A DNA stretch of 34,429 nt from CAYUIS01 sp964444825 (GTDB lineage Bacteria > Chloroflexota > Anaerolineae > B4-G1): NCBI GenBank assembly GCA_964444825.1, contig CAYUIS010000045.1, positions 1-34,429 on the forward strand, read 5' to 3'. The notes beneath the pieces were generated by a model, which saw nothing but the letters and a program-made list of their open reading frames with translations, made no database searches and was not told where the DNA came from. The position numbers were made by a program, and so were the translations under genes. Below are positions 1 to 8,043 of the stretch, one piece after another. Every line of letters begins with the position of its first letter. The first letter of the stretch is position 1.

Positions 1-341
1 GAGTTGGTTCAAGGTGTGGCCTAGCGCGGCATCGTTTTTCCTTCTCTGATAGCAGGCCCTAGGGATTATGGAACCGCTAGAGTCTGTTGTGTCACCGGGC
101 GATGTTTTGTGTGTATGGCTATACTCCTGTATAATAAGCACGATTGGCCGGTGTGAGAGTCAGTTTGAGAAGCAATCCAGGCCTGACCCTGATACATACT
201 GACCCCATCTCGATTCTCCCGACGCCGCGAGATGCCTGGATTTCCTCTATCCCGACGCAGCTATCTTTGATCTAACTGATCCCGATTTGCCATTTGCCGT
301 CCTCGGCTTGTCGTCTTGCGTCTTTGGAAGGAGGTGGCTCG
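1..341. other. Intergenic region upstream of the first surface protein gene
   Basis: No convincing gene is seen in this 341-base stretch. It contains a sigma-70-like promoter (described separately) and, at its end, a strong ribosome binding site (GGAAGGAGGTG, about 326-336) for the gene starting at 342. Roughly 200 bases lie between the promoter and the start codon, so the transcript would carry a long leader. I see no riboswitch-like fold by eye. The first bases may be the 3' flank of a gene outside the window, but nothing supports that. Confidence 0.6.
107..135 (+). promoter_or_regulatory. Sigma-70-type promoter
   Basis: TTGTGT at 107-112, a 17-base spacer and a perfect TATAAT at 130-135. 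It points at the surface protein genes beginning at 342 and 1644. The predicted start of transcription near 142 leaves a leader of about 200 bases. Confidence 0.55.
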
Positions 342-1604
342 ATGGGTTCCAGACGATGCTCCTTGTTGATTGTGGGAAGTGTGGTGCTTGTCGGTGCGAC
401 GGCCATAGCTCTATCGGGCGATGGACTGCGGGGTGTGCTGGCCTTGCCGGCGCTTCAATTCCCCACCAACTTGGTCACAATCCTCAGCGATCCCCCACCG
501 CCCGATGAGCCAGGACAATTTACGGAAGCGACGCTGCTCCAAGCGAACCCCCTGGACCCCCATATCGAGTGGCGATTACCGACGTTTGACGACAGTGGCT
601 GGCAGCCCTCCTACCCGGCTGCGACGTTGCCTGGCTGGGGGACTCCTGTAGGTGGCGCCCACCCTGCGGCCGACTTTATCTGGGGAGGGTCAGCGGGCGC
701 GGACGTTGGAGGCCGGTATGAGATGCCGGCCAGTCCTGCTCCCCAGTTCCTCTTCCTGCGCAAGAGCTTTTGTGTCCCCATCAATGCCGACATCAACTCG
801 GTCCAGGCGGCCACATCCCTGCAAATACAGGTCGCTGCTGACCCAGGTGAAGCTGCTATCTATTTCAACGGCGTTGATGTCGGGAGCCTGCTCGGTCGTG
901 AGGATGGCTTTGTCTATAGTATCGATATGCAAGCCGCCGTTCTGGCTGCTCGTCGGCTGGGTCGCAACACGTTGGCGATGAGCGTGCACGACGATGTGGG
1001 TGACGCGCGCGCAGCGGTGGCCTACTACCTTCAGATGGGCTATGCCATAGACGCCGGCGCTATCATGGTGAACGCCAACCCAACTTCGGGTTCCGCTGGA
1101 CCTGGTGATCCCGTCACCTTCAGCCAGGGCGGCGCGGGTCCGGGCGGCGATGGTGCTCATACCTTTGGTTGGGATTTTGGGGATGGTACAACCAGCACCG
1201 ATCCCACTCCCTCCAAAGTGTACAACGCTGCCGGTACCTATACGGTCACGTTGGTGATGACCGATAGGTTCGGATGCCCTTCCGCGCCTGTATCCATCGC
1301 GTACGTGGTAGCCGCGCCAACGCCTACCGATACGCCCACGCCGACCAGCACCCCCACGCCAACCAGCACGCCTGTCCCTGCCAACACATCGGCTCCTCCT
1401 CCCTCCAATCCGCAACCGACCAGCACTCCTATTGTTCTCCTAACACCTATGCTTACGCCCACCGCAATCGTACCGGTGCTCCTGCCTGCCACTGGGGATA
1501 CGCCTGGGCCGGCAATCATCGGCCTCGTGTTCCCGATCATAGGGGGTATCCTCTTGGTCGTTTGCTGTCTATTGCTCTGCCGCCGTTTTGCCCGCGGTGA
1601 TTGA
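342..1604 (+). CDS. Exported PKD-domain surface protein with LPATG-type C-terminal anchor
   Basis: The protein has 420 residues. The start at 342 is chosen because GGAAGGAGGTG lies just upstream and the following residues (MGSRRCSLLIVGSVVLVG) form a typical signal peptide; an in-frame ATG at 294 has no ribosome site. An N-terminal region with an FDDSGW motif resembles the galactose-binding-like beta-sandwich found beside glycosidases. A PKD domain follows, with WDFGDGTT near residue 277 and a GTYTVTLVMTD strand. A low-complexity Thr/Pro spacer of TPTPTSTP type comes next. The C-terminus has LPATG at 381-385, then a hydrophobic segment and a basic tail (CRRFARGD), which is the layout of a sortase sorting signal. 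The protein is probably displayed on the cell surface. Its ligand is unknown. It precedes another exported protein by 39 bases and is probably co-transcribed with it. Confidence 0.85.
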   Translation: MGSRRCSLLIVGSVVLVGATAIALSGDGLRGVLALPALQFPTNLVTILSDPPPPDEPGQFTEATLLQANPLDPHIEWRLPTFDDSGWQPSYPAATLPGWGTPVGGAHPAADFIWGGSAGADVGGRYEMPASPAPQFLFLRKSFCVPINADINSVQAATSLQIQVAADPGEAAIYFNGVDVGSLLGREDGFVYSIDMQAAVLAARRLGRNTLAMSVHDDVGDARAAVAYYLQMGYAIDAGAIMVNANPTSGSAGPGDPVTFSQGGAGPGGDGAHTFGWDFGDGTTSTDPTPSKVYNAAGTYTVTLVMTDRFGCPSAPVSIAYVVAAPTPTDTPTPTSTPTPTSTPVPANTSAPPPSNPQPTSTPIVLLTPMLTPTAIVPVLLPATGDTPGPAIIGLVFPIIGGILLVVCCLLLCRRFARGD

Positions 1605-1643
1605 TGTGCCTTTGGAGCAGTCCACGAAGGAGGTGTGCGTGCC

Positions 1644-4600
1644 ATGGAAGCGAAAGCGAAAACGGGAATGAGAAAAACCGTTCTGCTGGCCTTGCCGTTA
1701 ATTGGGGCGGCGATAGCCCTTGATCTGATGCTGGTTACCTTGTCCTGGGCCGGGGATGTTCTTGGGGCAGAATCGTGCTCTCTCCCGGCTACACCGCTGA
1801 CTCGACCGCACGACCCTCACAGTGGCGTCTACACGATGTACGATACACTGACCCCAGCCGATGTACCGACCGTCACCTACGAGTGGGTGGAGATCCGTGA
1901 CAGCGCAGACTATGTGTGGGACTTGGGGGGTAGGTACAGTGGATACAGCGACGTTTCTGGTCTCTATCCTATTGGTTTCTTTTTTCCCTTCTACGATGGC
2001 TTTTACACCCATTTTCGCATTAGCGAGAAGGGATATATCTTGTTTGAGAAAGCGGGCGTTCCAGTCGGTAGCGGGAGAGGGTGGCCAGATCCGATTCCCA
2101 GCAATAACTTGACTGGCACAGACGCTGCCAACAACTTTATCGCTCCCTTTGCTGCGCATCTGTATGGTTATCCCGGGCTGTCGCACGTCTACGTCAGGAA
2201 CGATTCCGCCCTCCGGCGCACCATCATCGAGTTTGAGAACATCGTGTGGTGTTGCGGACGGTATAACCCCCGTACGTTCGAAATCATCCTCGAGCCCGAT
2301 GGCGGAATCAAGATGCAGTATCTCAAGATCACCAATTTCGCTGGCACCCTGGACGAGGACCTGGGCCGAAGCTTTGTCGTGGGGCTGGAGAACCTAGATG
2401 GCTCGGCGGGCGATGTGTATACCCAGGGGATCCAGTTTATCCCCGGCGCGACCGGCTATTGGCAGGATCAGATGGCAATCCGCTTCCAGCCCCACTTTAC
2501 CGGGGCTCAAGCCGTCTTTCTGCCCTCCAGCCAGGCTATCTGGGATGATCCAGGGAACTCGATCACGACGACCACCAATCTGTATCTTGGGGCGAGCGAG
2601 GAGGTAACCAGGAGTTTCACCCTGACCCACACGCTGATTGTCAGTTCCTCCGTCTCCGATTCCACGTGGGAGGGTGGCATCACATACCCGACATCTATCG
2701 CGGCTGTGACCGGTACCTACAGCTCGACGGTGCCGATCGTCGTCTCTGTCCCCTCGTCCGTGACCGACATCGACGACATAGCGACCTTGACCATCACGGC
2801 CGAGTTCTTCGATGCGACGCCCTTCATCAGCGCCACGTTTACACTCAACTATGGCCCCGCCCACCGCGACCTGCGGATCGAAAAGACACTCAATCCCGAT
2901 ATCTCTCCTGCCCCTGACGGAGCCTTCTGTTATCGTCTGGTGGTGGTCAATACCGACTACGCCGACGGCGGTCGGGCGGCGATTGCCCACGGGGTCGTGG
3001 TGACGGACCTCCTGCCATCTGGTGTCGGCTACGAGGATTGTCGCAGAACGTATTTGTGGCACGGGTGCGGATCGATGGTGACAACGGCCACCGTGGGAAG
3101 TCGGACGATTGTTACCGTGAACCTGGGTACGATGTTCATAGACGAGGCAGAGAACCTGTGGCTGGCGTTGCGCAATACCGGCAACGGTGTGGGATCAGTG
3201 GTCGACAACACGGCTCACGTGACGATGACCGGAAACGCGGAATTGGGCGCGGGACCCAACAACCACGACGGCATCACGTTTACCGTGGCCGGCGAGGAGA
3301 TCGAGCTAGCCCTCGATAAGGATTACTGGTACGACAATGACTTTGTGGCTGCTGGCCAGGCCATTCCTTTCGACGTCGAGTTCTACAACGACGGGCGAGA
3401 CGGACACGCCGGCAATGTGCCCCTATTTGACACAACCATCGTGGATCTGCTGCCCGAGAACACCACCTTTAGCCGCGCCCATCTCTATTACAACGGTCCA
3501 GAACTGGTGCCGGGCGTGGCAGGTCCGATCACACCTACGGTTGGCGGTCCGATGAGCCGGACGCTGACCTTTACTATTCCCTTCGTGGACAACGGTTGGT
3601 GGAACCAGGCCCATCTCGAGGTCTGGATCAACATTCCGCCGACCGTTCCCATTGGCACCCGCTTGACCAACGTCGTGACTATGAGCCACGGGGCTGATAC
3701 GGCGTCCTCGGCCGAGACGGTGGAGATTGCCAGCAGCTATGTGGACCCCTTTGTGGATAAAGAGCCGTCCAGAGATGAGCGAGGGAACGTCATCCTGCCA
3801 GGGCCAGGCCAGGATTACGCGTACTGGATCAGCTATGGCAACCGGAGCGTGTTGTCCGATGTCTCGAACGTGGTGATCACCGACACTCTGCCTCCCTCGG
3901 TCACGCTGATCAGTGTGTCGGCGGCTCGTTACCTGAGCGGGCCTGTGACCTCTGTCTCTCCTGAGGGTCTCGTTCAACTTGCCTGGTATACCGACACAGG
4001 GCCAGGCATCCCGCGGAGTTGGATGGGCGAGATCGCCCTCGTTGTCCGGATCGACGAGGACGCACGTCCGGGGACAAAACTGGCCAACCACATCGTGATC
4101 ACCTACAGCGATAGTTACACACCCTCGACCACGGCGGACGACACCGACGTGGTGACGATTGAGGTGGCATCCGACCTGGAGAGTTCTCAGAAATTGGTGG
4201 GTGATCCAACGCCCGACGCCGGTGAATCAGTCGAATACACCCTCATCGTCAGCAATACCAGCCTGGCCAACACCATTAGCTTCACTGTGTCTGACGTACT
4301 TCCGGTGGACTTGGCTTACCTCGATCATTACACGCCGACCAAGGGCGCGGTGATTACTGGAGCCAATGCCATCTTGTGGACAGGGGAGGTGAGCCCCACG
4401 AACGAGGCGACCCTGACCTTCCGTGCCACGATTACCGACACGGCTTACGCGGGGCAGGTGATCAGGAACACGGCCATCATCAGCGGTGGCGGGATCAGGT
4501 TGGAGCGCTGGTCCGATATCACCATTGCCCGCGGTGTGTTTGAAAACTCGATCAAGGACGTCAGTGCCGCCGGCACGATCGCCAGTGGTGATACGATCAC

Positions 4601-4964
4601 GTACACAATCATTGCGCGCAACGATGGCAGCACCAGTCGCGTCGTCACGGTGACCGACTCATTGCCCCCGTCGGTGACGCTGATCAGCTCCAGCTTTTAT
4701 CCCCCGACGGGCACGACTATCCTTCCTCCTGGCGTCGCTCCGCGTGCCTTTGCGTGGACGGTCAACGTGGATGGGAAAAGCAGCGAGCGCCTCGACTTTC
4801 AGGTGACTGTGACGGAGGGACTCGCGATCGGGGTGACGATCACGAACGTGGCTTATCTGGACGATGGCTTGCCGCACGGTCCACTGCCGCTGGCGAAAGC
4901 TTTTACGATCGGCAAGCGACCTGGCAACTGGGTCTATATGCCGCTCGTGCTCAGAGACTACTGA
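1644..4964 (+). CDS. Large exported DUF11-repeat surface protein
   Basis: The protein has 1106 residues. AAGGAGG at 1627-1633 is 10 bases from the ATG at 1644; a GTG at 1635 is too close to it. An N-terminal signal sequence (MRKTVLLALPLIGAAIALDL) is followed by a beta-rich region containing NNFIAPF and ILEPDGGIKMQY, similar to domains found in secreted bacterial proteases and nidogen-like modules. Four or five DUF11-type repeats follow, starting near residues 409, 553, 702, 842 and 965. They are recognisable by phrases such as VVITDTLPPSVTLISVS and VTDSLPPSVTLISSS. DUF11 repeats form stalk-like, adhesive or envelope structures. The protein has no LPXTG or membrane anchor and ends in VYMPLVLRDY, a terminus I recognise from many secreted Chloroflexota proteins. 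It probably forms an operon with the upstream PKD protein. Its precise role is unknown. Confidence 0.85.
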   Translation: MEAKAKTGMRKTVLLALPLIGAAIALDLMLVTLSWAGDVLGAESCSLPATPLTRPHDPHSGVYTMYDTLTPADVPTVTYEWVEIRDSADYVWDLGGRYSGYSDVSGLYPIGFFFPFYDGFYTHFRISEKGYILFEKAGVPVGSGRGWPDPIPSNNLTGTDAANNFIAPFAAHLYGYPGLSHVYVRNDSALRRTIIEFENIVWCCGRYNPRTFEIILEPDGGIKMQYLKITNFAGTLDEDLGRSFVVGLENLDGSAGDVYTQGIQFIPGATGYWQDQMAIRFQPHFTGAQAVFLPSSQAIWDDPGNSITTTTNLYLGASEEVTRSFTLTHTLIVSSSVSDSTWEGGITYPTSIAAVTGTYSSTVPIVVSVPSSVTDIDDIATLTITAEFFDATPFISATFTLNYGPAHRDLRIEKTLNPDISPAPDGAFCYRLVVVNTDYADGGRAAIAHGVVVTDLLPSGVGYEDCRRTYLWHGCGSMVTTATVGSRTIVTVNLGTMFIDEAENLWLALRNTGNGVGSVVDNTAHVTMTGNAELGAGPNNHDGITFTVAGEEIELALDKDYWYDNDFVAAGQAIPFDVEFYNDGRDGHAGNVPLFDTTIVDLLPENTTFSRAHLYYNGPELVPGVAGPITPTVGGPMSRTLTFTIPFVDNGWWNQAHLEVWINIPPTVPIGTRLTNVVTMSHGADTASSAETVEIASSYVDPFVDKEPSRDERGNVILPGPGQDYAYWISYGNRSVLSDVSNVVITDTLPPSVTLISVSAARYLSGPVTSVSPEGLVQLAWYTDTGPGIPRSWMGEIALVVRIDEDARPGTKLANHIVITYSDSYTPSTTADDTDVVTIEVASDLESSQKLVGDPTPDAGESVEYTLIVSNTSLANTISFTVSDVLPVDLAYLDHYTPTKGAVITGANAILWTGEVSPTNEATLTFRATITDTAYAGQVIRNTAIISGGGIRLERWSDITIARGVFENSIKDVSAAGTIASGDTITYTIIARNDGSTSRVVTVTDSLPPSVTLISSSFYPPTGTTILPPGVAPRAFAWTVNVDGKSSERLDFQVTVTEGLAIGVTITNVAYLDDGLPHGPLPLAKAFTIGKRPGNWVYMPLVLRDY

Positions 4965-5052
4965 TCCAAGCCAGATCCCAGGGGGTTTGTATGACCCTGC
5001 GCTTTGCCCCCTCGACTACGCCAGATGCAGGCGGGGCAGGCTCCCTGGGGTC

Positions 5053-5820
5053 TTAACTCAGGTCAAATCCCTGGGCGCGCAACACGGCACGCAGATCTGT
5101 GCGGATGGCCTGGGAGGCTCTCCGAGCGGAGTGCTCCAACCAACCATAGTCGTTTATTTCCTCGTCGATCCCTGCTACGGGCACCTGCCGGCCTCGATAG
5201 ATCCCTGTTTCCATCATGACACGGTCGTAGCTGTGCAGTGCCTCATCTTCCTTGCTGCGGTCGTAGGCCTCCCAATGTAGGATGGCGTCGAGGGCCAGTC
5301 GTGGCCTCAGCCTCGGTTCGAACTGGGGCCAACCCAAGGTCATACCGGAGATCGGGAACACTAGCCGGGGCAACCGTAGCAACTCGATGACGTCCTGGGT
5401 ATGGTTCCGAATCCCGCCGATGAAACACATCCCAAGCCCCAGCGACTCGGCCGCCACGGCGGCGGTCTGCATCGCGATGGCGGCGTCCATCGCAGCGACC
5501 AGAAAGCTCTCCACGTATTCCGTCACCTGCCGGTAGCCTCGCAGTTGGCAAACCCGATCCAGGCGGCTCAGATCGGCGCACCACGCCAGAAAGATCGGCG
5601 CCTGGATGATGTGTGTCTGATCGCCGCATAGCTTTGCCAGGCGAGCGCGCGTCGCCGCCTCTGTCACAGCGATCACACTGTACGTCTGCAGATTGGACGA
5701 TGTTGAGCTGCGTTGACCCGCAGCAATGATCGTCTCGACCAGGCTGGGCGGGACCGGGTCTGGTCTGTACTTGCGGACAGAGCCGTGGGCGTGGATCAGT
5801 TCGATGGTTGAGGTGGTCAT
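5053..5820 (-). CDS. NfsA-like nitroreductase / NADPH-dependent flavin oxidoreductase
   Basis: The protein has 255 residues from the second of two adjacent ATGs (5820; the other is 5823). GGGAG sits about 7 bases upstream. An in-frame GTG at 5838 lies upstream of the ribosome site and is rejected. The N-terminal SVRKYRPDPVPPSLVETII and the SSTSSNLQTYS segment match the FMN-binding part of the NfsA/Frp branch of the nitroreductase fold. LGLGMCFIGGIRN and GMTLGWP match later conserved parts. Such enzymes use NAD(P)H to reduce nitroaromatics, quinones or flavins in the cytoplasm; the physiological substrate cannot be told from sequence. The gene converges on the surface-protein operon and has its own promoter. 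Confidence 0.88.
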   Translation of the reverse strand: MTTSTIELIHAHGSVRKYRPDPVPPSLVETIIAAGQRSSTSSNLQTYSVIAVTEAATRARLAKLCGDQTHIIQAPIFLAWCADLSRLDRVCQLRGYRQVTEYVESFLVAAMDAAIAMQTAAVAAESLGLGMCFIGGIRNHTQDVIELLRLPRLVFPISGMTLGWPQFEPRLRPRLALDAILHWEAYDRSKEDEALHSYDRVMMETGIYRGRQVPVAGIDEEINDYGWLEHSARRASQAIRTDLRAVLRAQGFDLS

Positions 5821-5896
5821 CATCTGTCTCCCGTGCACGCGCTAAGGCAGGACAGTGTCAAGCGGATCCAATCGCGTGCTGTCATCAAGTTGTCCA

Positions 5897-5925
5897 AGTA
5901 TACGGCATCTCTACCAGGAGGGCAA
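5897..5925 (-). promoter_or_regulatory. Promoter of the nitroreductase gene
   Basis: Read on the minus strand: TTGCCC (5925-5920), a 17-base spacer and TATACT (5902-5897). It lies about 75 bases upstream of the start codon at 5820. Confidence 0.6.
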
Positions 5926-5950
5926 TAGCTGATCACGCATACGCGAAACA

Positions 5951-5976
5951 AACCCCTGCCAGATGTGGTAGGGGTT
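5951..5976 (-). terminator. Rho-independent terminator after the two-TM protein gene
   Basis: AACCCCTGCC at 5951-5960 pairs with GGTAGGGGTT at 5967-5976 around a six-base loop, with one G-U pair. On the minus strand the hairpin is followed by TTGTTT. It lies 24 bases beyond the stop codon at 6000 and separates that gene from the nitroreductase gene. Confidence 0.65.
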
Positions 5977-5999
5977 CGTGCAGGAACGAAAGGGAAAAG

Positions 6000-6509
6000 T
6001 TATCTCGACTTTCGCAAGCGGAGCATCCCGAACACCAGGACGCCGAGCACTAGAATGCCTATGGCGATCCACGGTGGCGCCGAAACGGCCTCGGCTGGGT
6101 CCGCCGCGCTCCCTGCCACCCAGAAGGCCATCACCCCACCCATCAGGGTAAGGAGCAGCCCGATCACCACCGCTATTTGGGCTCTTTGGGCAGCGGGTGC
6201 GCCATATTGTGTGCGATAGGGATCGACGTCAGGGGGGAGATACGCATCTCTGGATCGGGCGCTGCGGGGGCGTTTGAACCGGATCCGGCTGTCGTCCAGT
6301 TTCTCTAATAAGACCCAACCGGCCTGGGCCTCCTCTTCCAGCAGTCTGTTCAGCACCTCTGGTTTGCGGAAAACAGCGCTGTCCGAACGAACGATCTTGA
6401 ACTCCCAGTCTTTCCTGAGGTCGTCCTGTGCATACTCTGCCATATCTTCCTCTTCCTGTTGTTGCTGCGCGAGTCTAGTCGCCGCTAATGCACCACCCAT
6501 CCAGGCCAT
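6000..6509 (-). CDS. Uncharacterised small membrane protein with two C-terminal TM segments
   Basis: The protein has 169 residues. The ATG at 6509 has AGGAG eight bases upstream. A Gln/Glu-rich stretch (QQQQEEED) leads into a soluble part with WEFKIVRSDSAVFRKPE and EEAQAGWVLLEKLDD. That pattern resembles DUF4177-like modules, but I cannot assign the family firmly. A basic region containing FKRP and DPYRTQYG comes next. Two hydrophobic segments follow (IAVVIGLLLTLMGGVMAFWVAG and IAIGILVLGVLVFGML), ending in a basic tail (RLRKSR). It is probably an inner-membrane protein with a cytoplasmic N-terminal domain. It is monocistronic, with its own promoter and terminator. Function unknown. Confidence 0.75.
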   Translation of the reverse strand: MAWMGGALAATRLAQQQQEEEDMAEYAQDDLRKDWEFKIVRSDSAVFRKPEVLNRLLEEEAQAGWVLLEKLDDSRIRFKRPRSARSRDAYLPPDVDPYRTQYGAPAAQRAQIAVVIGLLLTLMGGVMAFWVAGSAADPAEAVSAPPWIAIGILVLGVLVFGMLRLRKSR

Positions 6510-6568
6510 CGTCGTATCTCCTAGGCACCGGTCCGTATGTCGCCCAAGACCTTGTTGATCGTAGATGT

Positions 6569-6597
6569 ATTATACCAGGGTTATCCTCGCTTGTCAT
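6569..6597 (-). promoter_or_regulatory. Strong promoter for the two-TM protein gene
   Basis: On the minus strand: ATGACA (6597-6592), a 17-base spacer ending in TGG, and a perfect TATAAT (6574-6569). The extended -10 and five-of-six match at -35 make it one of the best promoters in the window. It lies about 60 bases from the start codon at 6509. Confidence 0.75.
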
Positions 6598-6671
6598 TGG
6601 CCATGTGGCCGAAACCGCACCTGTACCCCAGTACAATATCAAAGCTCTACACAAGCGGCAGGGCGTGCGTT

Positions 6672-6700
6672 TTGACTCCTGCGCACGATTGGGTTATACT
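6672..6700 (+). promoter_or_regulatory. Promoter of the aconitase-family operon
   Basis: TTGACT (6672-6677), a 17-base spacer and TATACT (6695-6700). Transcription would start near 6707, just before the two palindromes in the leader and about 78 bases before the ATG at 6785. Confidence 0.75.
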
Positions 6701-6712
6701 CCGGGTGCATAA

Positions 6713-6750
6713 ACGTCCACTGGACGTATCCACATACTGCGTAGTACGCA
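6713..6750 (+). promoter_or_regulatory. Two tandem perfect palindromes (operator-like) in the leader
   Basis: ACGTCCA-C-TGGACGT (6713-6727) and TGCGTA-G-TACGCA (6738-6750) are both perfect inverted repeats with a single central base. Their centres are 24 bases apart, and both lie just downstream of the -10 box at 6695-6700. The sequences differ from each other, so they could be sites for two regulators or two small RNA stem-loops. The placement suits repression of the isopropylmalate dehydratase-like operon. No regulator gene lies next to them. Confidence 0.5.
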
Positions 6751-6784
6751 CCAGACTGTGCTAACCGAGGAGTGAAACAGACCT

Positions 6785-8041
6785 ATGCCTAGTCAGACTA
6801 TCATTGAAAAGCTGTTCCAGGCCCACAGTCCCGGCGATGTGTCGGTCGAGCCAGGCAATATCATCTGGCTCGATCTGGATGTGCGCTCGGCGCGCGATTT
6901 CGGCGGGGCCAACGTGGTCAAAAACTATCGCACTCACTATGGTGATGCCCCGGTCGCCGACAAGGACAAGACCATTTTCACCTTTGACCTGGTCGTGCCA
7001 CCAAGCAATATCCCATACGCCAACAATCAACAAATCTGCCGTACCTGGGCTCGAGAACAGGGAGTCAAGGTCTATGATGTGAATGCCGGTATCGGGTCTC
7101 ATGTGGCGTTGGAGGAGGGATTGGCCTATCCCGGCTCGACCTTTGTCGGCACCGACAGCCATCTGAACATCCTGGGGGCGGTGGGTGCTTTTGGCCAGGG
7201 TATGGGTGACCAGGATATCGCCTTCACCTTCAAGACCGGCAAGACGTGGTTCGAGGTTCCGCCGACGATGAGGGTCATCATCAAAGGGGATCTCAAGCCA
7301 CCCTGCACGGCCCGCGATCTTACGCTGGCGGTGCTGGGCAAGCTTGGCTCCAGCGGTGCATTGGGCTGGGCTGTGGAGTTTTACGGCCCTGCGATTGAGG
7401 CGCTCGATCTGCCTGGGCGTATCACGCTGGCCAGCCAGGTCACTGAGATAGGAGGCATCATCGGTCTGATCCCGCCCTCCCGCGAGGTGCTGGATTTTTC
7501 GCGTCAACGGACCGGCCGTGACGACGTTGTAGAGGTTTATGCCGACGCTGAGGCCGAGTACGTGGCGACGGTGGAGGTAGACATAACGGATCTCGAGCCG
7601 CTCATTGCCTGTCCACCCAGCCCAGCGAACGTCAAGCCGGTGCGAGAAGTGGCCGGGCGGCGGATAGACTCGGTGTTCTTTGGCTCCTGCACAAATGGAC
7701 GTTTCGAGGATTTTGAAGCTGTGGCAAAAGTGGTCAAGGGCAAACACATCGCACCGTGGGTCATGGCGACTGTGGTGCCAGCCACGCGGGACGTGTTTCG
7801 GGAGATGCTGCGCTCTGGTGTACTGGAGACGTTGTTCGATGCTGGGTTTATCATCAGCAACCCTGGTTGTGGAGGCTGCGCGTCCGGACATCTTGGCATG
7901 ACGGGCGAGGGGCAGGTAAATATTAGCACCAGCAACCGCAATTTCCCCGGGAAGCAGGGCGCGGGTGATACCTACCTGACCAGCCCGGTCACGGCGGCCT
8001 GGTGCGCCCTTCAGGGCGAGATTACAGCACCGGAGGTGTAG
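6785..8041 (+). CDS. leuC: 3-isopropylmalate dehydratase / homoaconitase-family large subunit
   Basis: The protein has 418 residues, the usual size for the stand-alone large subunit. The ATG at 6785 follows GAGGAG at about 6767-6772. Cluster ligands are visible at C302 (GSCTNG), C362 and C365 (NPGCGGCASG), and SNRNFPGKQG is the usual C-terminal signature. The family isomerises hydroxy-acids via dehydration and rehydration with a [4Fe-4S] cluster: isopropylmalate in leucine synthesis, homocitrate in lysine synthesis, or related substrates such as dimethylmalate. Substrate choice is set mainly by the small subunit, encoded two bases downstream, and is not settled here because no leuA, leuB or lysine genes are in the window. 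Regulation by the leader palindromes is likely. Confidence 0.88.
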   Translation: MPSQTIIEKLFQAHSPGDVSVEPGNIIWLDLDVRSARDFGGANVVKNYRTHYGDAPVADKDKTIFTFDLVVPPSNIPYANNQQICRTWAREQGVKVYDVNAGIGSHVALEEGLAYPGSTFVGTDSHLNILGAVGAFGQGMGDQDIAFTFKTGKTWFEVPPTMRVIIKGDLKPPCTARDLTLAVLGKLGSSGALGWAVEFYGPAIEALDLPGRITLASQVTEIGGIIGLIPPSREVLDFSRQRTGRDDVVEVYADAEAEYVATVEVDITDLEPLIACPPSPANVKPVREVAGRRIDSVFFGSCTNGRFEDFEAVAKVVKGKHIAPWVMATVVPATRDVFREMLRSGVLETLFDAGFIISNPGCGGCASGHLGMTGEGQVNISTSNRNFPGKQGAGDTYLTSPVTAAWCALQGEITAPEV

Positions 8042-8043
8042 AG

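Noticed and set aside
1320..1400. Repeated ACGCCGACCAGCACC-like units that might suggest a repeat array
   Set aside because: They encode the Thr/Pro spacer (TPTPTSTP) of the surface protein. Unit length and lack of unique spacers exclude a CRISPR array.
4754..5056. Small plus-strand frame overlapping the end of the DUF11 protein
   Set aside because: It has no domain or ribosome site and most of it is inside the larger gene. The 88-base convergent gap that remains holds no clear terminator either.
6761..7891. Long open frame (376 residues) antisense to the dehydratase large subunit
   Set aside because: The plus strand encodes a complete, motif-bearing enzyme. The antisense frame has no recognisable domain and no ribosome site, and its composition (many His, Arg and Asp) is that of a codon shadow.
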